In this document: positions 1-8,573 of the stretch, piece by piece
Layout of the letters: each line of letters begins with the position of its first letter
How positions within the stretch are numbered: position 1 is the stretch's first letter
NCBI GenBank assembly: GCA_018242585.1
Contig: JAFEBQ010000002.1
Coordinates: 78,497-142,496, forward strand
Direction: 5' to 3'
DNA from: Planctomycetota bacterium
GTDB taxonomy: Bacteria; Planctomycetota; Planctomycetia; Pirellulales; PNKZ01
DNA length: 64,000 nucleotides
The notes under the pieces: generated by a model
The model's input: the letters and a program-made list of their open reading frames with translations, nothing else
What the model was told of the DNA's origin: nothing
Database searches by the model: none
Made by a program: the position numbers and the translations under genes

Positions 1-49
1 TCGCCGTGTGCAGGCGATTTGACCACGGGCGTCCAACACGGCGATCAAC

Positions 50-87
50 AAAAAAATCCCCGCGGTTCCTGGACGGAACCGCGGGGA
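50..87 (-). terminator. Rho-independent terminator of the first pilin gene
   Basis: A 13-bp perfect stem (57-69 with 75-87, loop 70-74) is followed on the minus strand by a run of seven T (A run at 50-56 on the plus strand). It sits about 30 nt after the pilin stop codon, which is the expected place for an intrinsic terminator. Confidence 0.85.
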
Positions 88-119
88 CTGAGGATCGAAC
101 CAAAGCTGGTTCGCGGGTA

Positions 120-305
120 TTAGCTCGACGAAGTCTGGAGCTGGGTGGCGACCTTCTGGAACGTCGCGTTGGCGTTCGTGCCAATCGACTGGATGGCCGT
201 CAAGCAGACGATGACGATCAACGCCAGCATCACGGCGTATTCAACCGCGGTGGGGCCGTCTTCCGACTTCAAAAACTTCTTGATCTTGGTGGCGAAACGA
301 ATCAT
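120..305 (-). CDS. Flp/Fap-type (type IVb) pilin, 61 aa
   Basis: A small pilin subunit for a Flp/Tad-type pilus, exported and assembled at the inner membrane. The first 17 residues are a basic leader, followed by a prepilin-peptidase-like junction and the type IVb hallmark GPTAVEYAVMLALI (residues 17-30) at the start of one hydrophobic helix. Length is typical of Flp pilins. The ATG has an AGGAG about 10 nt upstream. It is a clear paralogue of the pilin at 31416-31601. The gene stands alone, with its own terminator and a c-di-GMP riboswitch about 330 nt upstream, so pilin level is probably set by c-di-GMP. No Tad assembly genes are in the window. Confidence 0.93.
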   Translation of the reverse strand: MIRFATKIKKFLKSEDGPTAVEYAVMLALIVIVCLTAIQSIGTNANATFQKVATQLQTSSS

Positions 306-1049
306 GGCTGTGGGTCTCCTCAGATGTGCGTTCGGCCGTAGCGGAAGCGGGCGTGTTCGCCAGTTCTCTCGTGCCGATCGACCGGCCGGTGGCTACCGCC
401 GGCCCGACTAACGATATTCGAGACCACTCCGCACACACCGTCGCAAAAACAATTCGACGACGGCCTGCTGCGTGTCCAAAGCGTCTCACGTTATTGGTTC
501 AGCACCTCTGATCCAGTCAGCCCGAGGGACGCGTTTCAAGGATTGCCGGCAGGACAATCGCTTGCACCACGTCCGAAGTCGCCAGCCGAAAGCCGCCGGT
601 CGGATTCACACCCGAGCGACGCGCGTTCGACTCACATCCTTCGGCAGCCTGGCTGCCTGGACAGCGTTCGCTATTCAGGCCCTTGGCTTTGCGCCCCGAC
701 CTCGCGGCCGGTTTGCCTTTTTCGAAGATGCAGAGGTATTGAAGCTGACCGCGAGAGTCCAACTGACGCGAAGCAACACCACGCGGGTTACCGTCGCCAG
801 CCGTTCGCCCCCAGTCAACTTCGAGGCCGGTCGCAGAACCAACCTCGCAGCAGCCTCGTGCTCACGCACTTTGCTCCTGCACTGAAACCCTAGGTCAGCC
901 AGGTTCCTAGTCAAATCGCGGTGTGTAAAAATTGCAAAATTCCGTAGACTGATCCGGGGGTATCGATTGTGACGATTTGAGCGCCCAGGTACGTGTCAAG
1001 CCGCTGCCGATGATTACTTAATGACCACGCCAACCCCACCACACTCCGC
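306..1049. other. Intergenic leader region between pilin and divergent gene
   Basis: No convincing gene is seen in these 744 bases. It holds the long leader of the pilin transcript including the riboswitch at 638-722. The promoter must lie upstream of about 722, and bases 910-1010 are locally AT-richer, but I cannot name -35/-10 boxes with confidence. Confidence 0.5.
638..722 (-). promoter_or_regulatory. Cyclic-di-GMP-I (GEMM) riboswitch upstream of pilin
   Basis: On the minus strand the sequence shows the GEMM landmarks in order: GGCAAACC (710-717), a hairpin closed by a GNRA loop (GCGA), GGGGCGCAAAGCC with the conserved CGCAAAGCC core, a second variable stem, and GGCTGCCGA closing the aptamer (641-649). 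The element at 31108-31196 has the same landmarks. It belongs to the 5' leader of the Flp pilin. I cannot see whether it acts on transcription or translation. Confidence 0.85.
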
Positions 1050-1931
1050 ATGACTTGGCTCACCAACACGCTCGACGAACTCGCCCACGTTGAAGAGTTC
1101 AGCTATACCCCTGGCGGCGTGGCGTCGGCCGAGCCAGCGGCCTGGGCGGCACTGGCACTGGCGGCGCACGACCGCACCGACGCGGCGTTACGCGCTGCGC
1201 GGCAACTCGCGCGGCTGCAAAACGTCGATGGCAGCGTGGGCATCAGCGCCGACCAGAACAATCCGTATTGGCCGACGCCCATGGCCATGTGCGCCTGGCA
1301 CGCCCTCAAACGCCACGCCGCCGAAGAATTTCAGCCACTGATCGATCGCGCGCAGGCTTGGCTGCTCGTCGCGCATGGCAAGTCGCTGGATCAGGCCGAG
1401 TTCCTGGGGCACAACACGCGGCTGATCGGTTGGGCCTGGGTCGAGGGAACCCACTCCTGGGTCGAGCCCACTGCGTTCGCCGTGTTGGCCTTGAAGGCCG
1501 CGGGCCTGCACGATCACGCGCGCACGCGCGAAGCGGTGGAACTGCTGGTTGATCGATTGCTACCCGAGGGTGGTACGAACTACGGCAATACATTCGTGTT
1601 GGGTCAGGAACTACGTCCACATGTCGAGCCCACGGGGCTCGTGCTACTGGCCTTGCGCAACGAAGCGGACGCCAGTGGCCGCCTCACCCGAACGGTCGAC
1701 TACGAGGTGCAAACGATTTCATCCCACACCACGGCGGCATCCCTGTCGTACGCGCTGTTGGGGCTGGCGGCCTGGCAGCGCACTCCGGCCGAGGCCGACG
1801 CCTGGCTAGCCGCTGCCGCCGAGCGGACGCGACGCCGGCCTGGCGCGTTGCCGCGACTGGCCATGTTGGCGCAAGCCGCTCGCGGCGCGGCGGCCCCGCT
1901 GGTGCAGATTGCCCAGGAAGGAGCCGGCTAA
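1050..1931 (+). CDS. Prenyltransferase/squalene-oxidase-repeat protein (terpenoid cyclase fold)
   Basis: A 293-aa soluble protein made of helical repeats resembling the alpha/alpha toroid of squalene-hopene cyclase and prenyltransferase beta subunits. Repeat signatures include ARLQNVDGSVG (about residues 53-63), EPTAFAVLALKAAG and EPTGLVLLALRN. The DxDD catalytic motif of true cyclases is not seen, and it is less than half the length of a cyclase, so enzymatic activity is doubtful. The stop is followed directly by the GTG of the DUF362 gene, so the two are almost certainly co-transcribed and may act together. Specific role unknown. Confidence 0.75.
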   Translation: MTWLTNTLDELAHVEEFSYTPGGVASAEPAAWAALALAAHDRTDAALRAARQLARLQNVDGSVGISADQNNPYWPTPMAMCAWHALKRHAAEEFQPLIDRAQAWLLVAHGKSLDQAEFLGHNTRLIGWAWVEGTHSWVEPTAFAVLALKAAGLHDHARTREAVELLVDRLLPEGGTNYGNTFVLGQELRPHVEPTGLVLLALRNEADASGRLTRTVDYEVQTISSHTTAASLSYALLGLAAWQRTPAEADAWLAAAAERTRRRPGALPRLAMLAQAARGAAAPLVQIAQEGAG

Positions 1932-2999
1932 GTGAGCGACGCCGAAAAACAGCCCGACTCCAGTAAGCTGATCCTGCCGCCGGCGTCGGAGCGCGTCGAT
2001 CGTCGCGCGCTGATCGTCGGCGGCGGCGCCGCGGCGGCCGGCCTCTTGGGCGTGGCGTGGTGGCGAGGCAAGTTGCACCGAATCTTTGGCGGCTCCACGC
2101 AAGCTGGCGTGTTTGTGGCCCGCAATCAGCGCTACGACGGGCCACTGGAACAAACGATTCGCGACGGCCTGATCGCATCGGGAATCGTGGCGGAAACGAT
2201 GCGTGGACTGCGCGTGCTGCTAAAGCCCAACATGGTCGAGCCCATGCGCTTGTCGCCGCAGATGACCACTCACCCAGCCATGGTCGTGGCCGTGGCCAAC
2301 GTGTTTCGCGGCTGGGGCGCCGAAGTGCGAGTGGGGGAAGCGCCCGGCCACGTGCGCGACACCGAGATGGCGCTCGAGGAATCGCGCCTCGGCGAGGCGC
2401 TCGACGACGGCAAGATCGAGTTCGCCGATCTGAACTATCAAGACGTCCGCTGGGCCCACAACGCGGGCCGGCGCTCGGTGCTCAAAGGTTTCTACTTCCC
2501 CCAGGCCGTCGTCGAAGCCGACCTGGTCGTGTCGATGCCCAAGCTCAAAACGCACCATTGGATGGGCATGACCGCGGCGCTGAAGAACATGTACGGTTCG
2601 CTGCCAGGCTGCAAATATGGCTGGCCCAAGAACGTGCTGCACCACGCCGGCATTCCCGAGACCGTGATCGACATTAACGCTTCATTACCGCGCACGATCA
2701 CCGTCGTGGACGGCATCACTTGCATGGAAGGTGACGGGCCGATTCTGGGAAGCGCCAAGCAAATGGGGCTGGTTGTCGTGGGCACGAACCTGACGGCGGT
2801 CGACGCCACCTGCGCACGAATTATCGGCCTGGCGCCGCAGCGGATTCCTTACCTGCAACTGGCCGGCGGCGTGCTTGGTCCGTTGGCCGATCACCAGATA
2901 CGCCAACTCGGCGAGCCGTGGCAATCGGTGGCGTCGCCGTTCGAGATCCTCGACGCGCCCCACTTGCGCAGCATGCGCCCGAGCATCTTCACGTCGTAG
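1932..2999 (+). CDS. DUF362 domain protein with N-terminal signal/anchor
   Basis: A 355-aa protein starting with GTG immediately after the preceding stop codon. Residues 23-43 form a twin-arginine-preceded hydrophobic segment (RRALIVGGGAAAAGLLG), suggesting export or membrane anchoring. The rest matches the DUF362 pattern: LLKPNMVEP near residue 95, SMPKLKTHHWMGMTAALKN near 200, and VVDGITCMEGDGP. DUF362 proteins often accompany iron-sulfur chemistry, but no CxxCxxC cluster motif is seen here, so the biochemical role is open. It forms a two-gene operon with the cyclase-fold protein upstream. Confidence 0.85.
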   Translation: MSDAEKQPDSSKLILPPASERVDRRALIVGGGAAAAGLLGVAWWRGKLHRIFGGSTQAGVFVARNQRYDGPLEQTIRDGLIASGIVAETMRGLRVLLKPNMVEPMRLSPQMTTHPAMVVAVANVFRGWGAEVRVGEAPGHVRDTEMALEESRLGEALDDGKIEFADLNYQDVRWAHNAGRRSVLKGFYFPQAVVEADLVVSMPKLKTHHWMGMTAALKNMYGSLPGCKYGWPKNVLHHAGIPETVIDINASLPRTITVVDGITCMEGDGPILGSAKQMGLVVVGTNLTAVDATCARIIGLAPQRIPYLQLAGGVLGPLADHQIRQLGEPWQSVASPFEILDAPHLRSMRPSIFTS

Positions 3000-3025
3000 T
3001 CGGCTGCGTTCTCATCGCTGTCGAG

Positions 3026-3715
3026 CTACGAACGCAGCATTCCCCACGGCATGTTCACTCCGGCCACCCAGGCCAGCGCGAGCGACACCAGCAGATAGAA
3101 GATGTAGTGGAATAGCCCATTGCCGAAGTCGAGATCATAGCTGACAAAAGCCACGGCCGCTCCGCCGGCGATCAACAATGCCGCCACGATCAGCAGGGTG
3201 TAGATCGAGTTCAAGAAGTCGCTCGGCAGGTGATAGAACGCCACCCAGAGCCCGGCGTAGAGGAACGAACAGAGCGTCGTGCGCACCAACATGGCCCGAC
3301 CACGATAGGGTTCGAGTTCCTGATCGCGCAGCACGGCATAGCCCAGAATCGTCGCCGGGAAAGCGATGACCAGCAATCCCGCCGCGCGCATCGCCAAGGC
3401 CGCCAGATCAATTCCTTGCAGCGTCGTGCGCAGGAAGTACGCCCCCACGAACACGCCAATGACCACGATGGCGCCGATGGCCACCAGCGGAATATTGAGC
3501 TTGGTCTCTTCGCGCAAGATGGGCTTGGTGACCAGCGAGCGCTTGGTATCCTTGCCCCCTTCGGCCCCTTCCGGCGCGTGGATTTTGACTTCCGCCGCCG
3601 GCTTGGGAACGGTGATGACCGTCTTGCACTTGGGGCACGGGCCCTGCTTGCCGGCGAACTTCTCGGGAACCGAAAAGACGGCCTTGCAACTGGGACAAGA
3701 GACCTGGATGGGCAT
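3026..3715 (-). CDS. Zinc-ribbon membrane protein
   Basis: A 229-aa protein with an N-terminal zinc ribbon (CPSCKAVFSVPEKFAG then CPKCKTVITVP, residues 8-36), a charged linker, and about five hydrophobic helices from residue 75 on, including VAIGAIVVIGVFVGAYFL and TLLIVAALLIAGGAAVAFV. CPxC ribbon plus membrane domain is a common planctomycete layout, but no function is known to me. It is convergent with the DUF362 gene; an imperfect stem (about 3003-3033) overlaps its 3' end and could help termination. Confidence 0.75.
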   Translation of the reverse strand: MPIQVSCPSCKAVFSVPEKFAGKQGPCPKCKTVITVPKPAAEVKIHAPEGAEGGKDTKRSLVTKPILREETKLNIPLVAIGAIVVIGVFVGAYFLRTTLQGIDLAALAMRAAGLLVIAFPATILGYAVLRDQELEPYRGRAMLVRTTLCSFLYAGLWVAFYHLPSDFLNSIYTLLIVAALLIAGGAAVAFVSYDLDFGNGLFHYIFYLLVSLALAWVAGVNMPWGMLRS

Positions 3716-4073
3716 GCGCGATAGCTCGACGGCGTGGGCACTCGAAACGGCTTAGTTTTGGCCCCCAGGCCCGCTAAGTCAAGCGTTCAACCGATTTGCG
3801 GGCCGCCGAGACGCGCGGGCATGGCGGCGTTCGCCGGCGCGGGGCGCGGCACGCTTGATTCGGGCCAAAAACTTGCGATAAAGCCGGTGCAATCGCTACT
3901 TCCGCGTACCCAAGCTCGGGACTCCAAGCTACGATTGTACACTGACCGCAGTTCCCGGCTGGGCTGGCCCACGGCCGCTTTACCGGTGGCTGGATCATGC
4001 TTTTGAGGAACAGGCACGTCGGGCTCGCCCGCTCCGATTGAGTTGACACCCCTGGCCACGGCATTGCACGACC
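3716..4073. other. Divergent intergenic region between two zinc-ribbon genes
   Basis: It separates two divergently transcribed zinc-ribbon genes and should hold both promoters. I see no gene, no strong hairpin and no repeat. Confidence 0.5.
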
Positions 4074-4874
4074 ATGACCATCACCTTGTTGTGCCCCAAC
4101 GGGCACAAGCTTGTCTGCCCCGAAAGCCAGGCCGGTAAGCGCGGCAAGTGCCCGCAGTGCGGCGCGATCTTCCGCGTCCCCGAAATCAAAACAGGCTCGT
4201 CACCCGGTAACTCGGGCATCAAGATCGATACCGGCGCCGGCTCGGCACCGTCGGCCCCCGTTCCCATTGTCGTCGGGCCGGCTGCTGGCTCGTCCCCGTC
4301 GAACGTCTCGGCCGCGGCTGAAACGCCGGAAGCACACGAAGAACCTGCGAACCCAATTCACGTTTGTGCCGAAGGCGAGTCGCCGGCCGACGGAGAGATT
4401 GCCTTCCTGTGCCCTAACGGACACCACCTGGCTGGCAGCGTCTCGCTAGGGGGTGAACCGGGCAAGTGCCCCGAGTGTGGCGTCAAGTTCCTGGTGCCAA
4501 CCGAGGAAGAACTGCAACAGGTCGAAGAGCCGGTTGACGTGTTTAATCCGCTGGCGATCGATCCTGCTTCGTTAATGCCAGCGTCGACTCCGTTCGGGCC
4601 GGCCCCCGAGGCGCGGCCGTTGATGGCCCAGTACTTCGAACGGTTGTGGGGTTACAAGGAGCACAACGCCGAAATCGAAGTCTACCTGGCCGGCGGGACG
4701 GTCCTCACGCCGCACGGCTATGCGGCGAACCTCTCGCGTCAGGCGGAAGGGGTGTTCCTGATCGAAGAAGAAGACCAGTCGTTTGCCGTGGCGATCGTGG
4801 CCTGGAAGTCGGTGACCCACGTCGTGGTCCGCGGCCTGTCCGAGCCGCCGCCGAAGGTTTTCAGCATTCCTTGA
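4074..4874 (+). CDS. Protein with two CPxC zinc ribbons
   Basis: A 266-aa soluble protein. Ribbon 1 (residues 7-37) reads CPNGHKLVCPESQAG then CPQCGAIFRVPE, and ribbon 2 (about 109-140) repeats it as CPNGHHLAGSVSLGG then CPECGVKFLVP. A Pro/Ser/Ala-rich linker joins them. The C-terminal 80 residues are acidic with no recognised motif. Internal duplication of the ribbon is plain. The pattern is typical of planctomycete proteins of unknown function. No transmembrane segment is seen. Confidence 0.75.
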   Translation: MTITLLCPNGHKLVCPESQAGKRGKCPQCGAIFRVPEIKTGSSPGNSGIKIDTGAGSAPSAPVPIVVGPAAGSSPSNVSAAAETPEAHEEPANPIHVCAEGESPADGEIAFLCPNGHHLAGSVSLGGEPGKCPECGVKFLVPTEEELQQVEEPVDVFNPLAIDPASLMPASTPFGPAPEARPLMAQYFERLWGYKEHNAEIEVYLAGGTVLTPHGYAANLSRQAEGVFLIEEEDQSFAVAIVAWKSVTHVVVRGLSEPPPKVFSIP

Positions 4875-4919
4875 TTCTCGTAGCGTGGACGCATCGAGAA
4901 ACGGAATGTCAACTAACGC

Positions 4920-5417
4920 CTAATCCTCGTCGGACAGATCACCCTCGGTGATCATGTGAAAGCCTTTGCTGGCCAGCGTTTCGAGCCCGATGTCGATGTT
5001 ATCGACCATTAGGGCCACGATCGGCTTGCCGCGCGGGCGCACCAGTAGGGGATAGGCCTGGATGATGTTCACCTCGGCCTGTAGCAGAGCCGTGCAGACG
5101 CGCAACAACGGCTGGGGCCCTTCGGGCAGTTCGACGGCGATCAGATCGCTTTCAATCAGCGCCAGGCCGGCACGTTCGAGGATCTCGCGCCCCTGCTCCG
5201 GATGACTAAGCAAAAAGCGGCAAAACGCGCACTCGGACGAATCCGAGATCGACAGCGCGACAATCTTGACTTTGCTCCCCTCGAAGCGGCGGACCACTTC
5301 CAACAGTTGGCCGACACGGTTCTCGAGAAAGACCGTGAACTGGCGAATCGAAGGGTAATTACGGCCGCGCGCCGTGGCAAAACCCACCCCAGCGCCGCTG
5401 CCTTCTCCGGTACTCAT
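4920..5417 (-). CDS. Tandem ACT-domain protein
   Basis: A 165-aa protein with two ACT-like ligand-binding modules: residues 24-85 (IRQFTVFLENRVGQLLEVVR, resembling acetolactate synthase regulatory subunits) and 95-160 (QPLLRVCTALLQAEVNIIQAYPLLV). ACT domains bind amino acids or related ligands and usually work allosterically. No catalytic domain is attached, so a stand-alone regulator or sensor is likely. The acidic tail EGDLSDED is unremarkable. The gene stands alone. Confidence 0.75.
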   Translation of the reverse strand: MSTGEGSGAGVGFATARGRNYPSIRQFTVFLENRVGQLLEVVRRFEGSKVKIVALSISDSSECAFCRFLLSHPEQGREILERAGLALIESDLIAVELPEGPQPLLRVCTALLQAEVNIIQAYPLLVRPRGKPIVALMVDNIDIGLETLASKGFHMITEGDLSDED

Positions 5418-5556
5418 GGCCGAAACTATAAGCCGGGGCCACAGTTCCGGTCAATGGTCGGCGTCGGAACCGTAATTCGGGTGGGCCGACAAGCTGGCGT
5501 CAGCAAAGGACTGTGAAGCATCAGAACTGCTCACATCATCCCTTTCAACATGCACT

Positions 5557-5631
5557 CCGTCATTCCCGCGCAGGCGGGAATCTAGATCGCGAGCCGTCAA
5601 CTCTGGATTCCAGCCTGCGCGGGAATGACGG
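5557..5631. repeat. Short palindromic element with 18-bp inverted arms
   Basis: Perfect 18-bp inverted arms (ccgtcattcccgcgcagg at 5557-5574 and its complement at 5614-5631) flank a 39-nt centre that itself contains ggcgggaatc and ggattcc. This resembles the dispersed CGTCATTCCCGCG...GGAATGACG elements found in many bacteria, probably mobilised in trans. No target duplication could be established. Confidence 0.7.
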
Positions 5632-5720
5632 CAAGTGCGGGGCGTCAGGGTAAACGCAGTGCCGTATTGCAAGTTGAAACGGAAGGTGCGGCCACCTCAG
5701 GTCAAGACGTGAATCTGCGC

Positions 5721-5755
5721 AATAAAAAAGCCCAGGGGCGGAACCCCCTGGGCTT
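5721..5755 (-). terminator. Rho-independent terminator of response regulator
   Basis: An 11-bp stem (5729-5739 with 5745-5755) precedes a T-rich run on the minus strand, seen as aataaaaaa on the plus strand. It lies about 40 nt past the stop of the response regulator. Confidence 0.85.
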
Positions 5756-5793
5756 GTAGAATCACACGACAGTCATTGCGTTGGCGGCGGCGA

Positions 5794-6426
5794 TCAGACC
5801 AATCCCTTGCGGACGGCCCACACCGCCGCTTGGGTGCGATCGGTGACACCGATTTTGCGCAAGATGTGCTGCACGTGTTCCTTCACGGTTTCATAGCTGA
5901 TCCCCAGCGCCTTGCCGATTTCCTTGTTGGTCAGGCCCAGCGCCAGTTGACGCAGCACTTCGCTTTCGCGCTGGGTCAGGGGCACATCGACCTCGCCGGC
6001 CATGCGGGGCGTGGCCAGCGCACCGGTGATCCGCCGCAGCTCGTCGCGCGTCCACGCATCTTCGCCACTCGACACCTTGCGCAAGGTGTTGATCAACTCT
6101 TCGCGACTGAACCCCTTGAGCATGTACCCGTTCGCCCCCAGGGCGACGGCACGGGCCACATACGTCGGGTTGTCGTATGTCGATAGCATGATGATCGGCA
6201 GATCGGGATGCGCGGAGCGCAATTGCCCCAATGCCGCCAGCCCGTCGACGTCGGGCATACGTATATCAAGCAAGACGATATCAGGCTTCTGCCGGGCCGC
6301 CATCCGAACGGCTTCTTCACCGTTGATGGCTTCGGCCGAGATTTGAAACTCGGTCCCTTCCAGCAGGCTCCGCAGACCGGAGCGGACTACCTGGTGGTCG
6401 TCTGCCACGAGAATCTGCACGGACAT
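5794..6426 (-). CDS. NarL/FixJ-family response regulator (REC-LuxR HTH)
   Basis: A 210-aa two-component response regulator. The N-terminal receiver has the acidic pair (VADDHQ, residues 8-9), the phospho-acceptor Asp in VLLDIRMPD, and the conserved Lys in MLKGFSREEL. The C-terminal LuxR-type helix-turn-helix reads LTQRESEVLRQLALGLTNKE followed by TVKEHVQHILRKIG. I place the start at the ATG at 6426, because the receiver begins four residues later (QILVADDHQ) and the 17 residues upstream are not receiver-like. No partner kinase is adjacent, so this is an orphan regulator. It should dimerise and bind DNA when phosphorylated. Confidence 0.95.
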   Translation of the reverse strand: MSVQILVADDHQVVRSGLRSLLEGTEFQISAEAINGEEAVRMAARQKPDIVLLDIRMPDVDGLAALGQLRSAHPDLPIIMLSTYDNPTYVARAVALGANGYMLKGFSREELINTLRKVSSGEDAWTRDELRRITGALATPRMAGEVDVPLTQRESEVLRQLALGLTNKEIGKALGISYETVKEHVQHILRKIGVTDRTQAAVWAVRKGLV

Positions 6427-7271
6427 GGCAATCACTCCGCTACCCTCATTACCGGGCGTATTGAACTGGTACATCACAAGCCCCAGGCAAGCGGTTCCTG
6501 CTCGCTGTCCAAACGGTTCATTCCTGTGCGCAAACCAAGCTCGGCGATTCGTCCCGGAACGTCATTTGTGACAGACCGCGACACCGACCGCAGGTCGGAT
6601 CTCAACAACTCAACAGCAAACCCAAACTGAATTCAGACTTCAGTCAACAGCGGTAGCTGCGAAGAATAGCAGGTGTTTCTCGCTGCACGATTGACAACAC
6701 GCCGCAACGCATGCAGCCAGAATTCAGCGAGTAAAACGCCGGCGAAGAGAAAAGCCGAGCCTCAAACTAGGTGAATCATACTACGAACCCCCTGAATGAC
6801 ATCCCCCGTTGATTCAAATTGGCAGATCGACGAGCGGCACATCATCGAAAACAAAACACGCAAACAATTACTTGCAAATACCTTATGGATATTCACAATC
6901 AATCAATGAATTTTCACTCATCCGCCAGCGGAGTCGCGGTACTCTTAGCAAAATCGTCATAACCGGGGGGGATGGGTCTCCCTCTTAATCTCATAGTTAC
7001 GACCTTTAAACCCGCCAGGTCGACATACAATTTCGTGGTGCTGGGCAGACCGCGAAACTACCGGCTCGGTCAGATTCTGGAATGGTTCAGCCAGCGTTAT
7101 CTTCTAGAGCAATTCTCAGAAGCATGGATCGCTTGCTTACCCAAGTCGGCGGCTCTGCCGCCAATTTCGGTGGCAAAGCCACCGGCTTGGTGGATACGCA
7201 CGCTACAGTGAATCGAGAGGCGCTCTAATACGTCGGACCTCTCGCGCCGCTTACGACTCGAAAGCTGCATC
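6427..7271. other. Long intergenic region, partly AT-rich, with small hairpins
   Basis: No convincing gene is present. Bases about 6780-6960 are markedly AT-richer than the surroundings, likely promoter or regulatory DNA. Two adjacent short hairpins (7148-7162, 6-bp arms; 7168-7184, 7-bp arms around an AAA loop) lie upstream of the next gene. A short open frame across them shows no protein-like features. Confidence 0.5.
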
Positions 7272-8573
7272 TTGGTCGCCACGCTGCTAGCTAGTCTTGC
7301 GCTGCTCATGCCCGTTGCCGTCGAAGACGGCAAACTTGCCGATCGGGTTGCGCCACTGGTCAAGCAGCTTGACGCCGCGAGCAAGGCCGACCGCGACGCC
7401 GCCGAGCAAGGCCTGGTCAAGCTGGGGGCGGCCGCGATGGTTTATTTGCCGGCGGACGATGCGCCGGTCAGCGCCGAGGCCGCGCTCCGCTTAAAGCGGA
7501 TTCGCAAACAGTTCGAGCAATTGGAAGTCGAACAGTTTCCCGCCGCGCGCGCCGTCACGCTGCACGCCGACCAGATGCCTCTCGACCAAGCCTTGGCTGA
7601 AATCGAGCGCCAGACCGGCAACCCGCTGGTCGATCACCGACAGAAGTTCGGCCAACTGCCCGGCCCGGTTGCCATCACGCTCGACGTGCAAGACGCGCCA
7701 TTCTGGCCGGTGCTCGATCGCTTGTTGGACCAGGCGATGATGACGACCTATCCCTACGCCGACACGCGAGCGTTGGCGCTGGTGAACCGCGCGCCGAACA
7801 TGCTGCCGCGCGCCGGCCGAGCGGTCTACTGGGGGGCGTTTCGCATCGAGGCGGTCGATCTGACCTCGCGCCGCGACTTGCGCGACCCCAGCCGCGACCA
7901 CTTTCGCACATTGATCGAGTTGAGTTGGGAGCCGCGATTCCGACCGGTGGTGGTCAAGCTGCCGCGGCGCGACGTGCGCGTGCAATACGACGACCAGGCC
8001 GAGCGCTCGGCCACCGATCGCACGGTGCTCGAACCCGCCATCGGCTCGCGCGCCAAGGCCTATGAGTTCGACGTCTGGCTTCCCATTCCGCCCCACGGCA
8101 GCCGGAGGATATCCTCGCTGAAGGGGGAATTTCAGTTGCAAATTCCCGGGCGCGAGGCGGACTTCCGCTTCAAAAACCTGGCGGGGGAGCGCAGCCTGGA
8201 ACAACGCCAGGCCGGCGTGACCGTGGCGCTCGAAAGTGTCGTCGCCAAGCCCGTCGTGCGGCCAGCCGGCGGCCAGCCAGCGCTGCGGCCGTGGGAAGTT
8301 TCGCTGCGCGTCACGTTCGACAAGGCCGGCCAAGCGCTCGAATCGCATCGCAACTGGACTGATGACAATCCGCTTTGGATCGAAACACCCGACGGCCAGC
8401 GGCTCGACCCGCTGGCCCAGACCACCACGCGGCAAAGCGACCGCGAATTCGGCGTGTCGTTCACTTTTCAACGCGAGCAAGGTTTGGACAATTGCACGCT
8501 GGTGTACCGCACGCCCACGGCCATTATCGACGTGGTCGTCCCGTTCGAGCTGAAAGGTTTGGAGTTGCCATGA
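7272..8573 (+). CDS. Exported protein of unknown function, operon with parvulin
   Basis: A 433-aa protein with a TTG start and an N-terminal hydrophobic segment (TLLASLALLMPVAV) consistent with a signal peptide. Residues 20-75 are helical and charged. Residues 95-150 (VTLHADQMPLDQALAEIERQ, then ITLDVQDAPFWPVLDRLLDQ) resemble the small beta-alpha modules at the N-terminus of secretins (STN-like), but no secretin domain follows. The C-terminal half is beta-rich and unrecognised. Its stop overlaps the ATG of the isomerase gene by 4 nt, implying translational coupling and probably a shared envelope role. Confidence 0.75.
   Translation: MVATLLASLALLMPVAVEDGKLADRVAPLVKQLDAASKADRDAAEQGLVKLGAAAMVYLPADDAPVSAEAALRLKRIRKQFEQLEVEQFPAARAVTLHADQMPLDQALAEIERQTGNPLVDHRQKFGQLPGPVAITLDVQDAPFWPVLDRLLDQAMMTTYPYADTRALALVNRAPNMLPRAGRAVYWGAFRIEAVDLTSRRDLRDPSRDHFRTLIELSWEPRFRPVVVKLPRRDVRVQYDDQAERSATDRTVLEPAIGSRAKAYEFDVWLPIPPHGSRRISSLKGEFQLQIPGREADFRFKNLAGERSLEQRQAGVTVALESVVAKPVVRPAGGQPALRPWEVSLRVTFDKAGQALESHRNWTDDNPLWIETPDGQRLDPLAQTTTRQSDREFGVSFTFQREQGLDNCTLVYRTPTAIIDVVVPFELKGLELP

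Larger units (their letters stand above)
5418..5793. other. Intergenic region with palindromic repeat and terminator
   Basis: No gene is seen. The region holds a MITE-like inverted repeat (5557-5631) and the terminator of the response regulator (5721-5755). Confidence 0.6.

Noticed and set aside
6972..7211. A 79-codon frame before the exported protein
   Set aside because: Runs through two GC hairpins, no RBS, no protein-like pattern.
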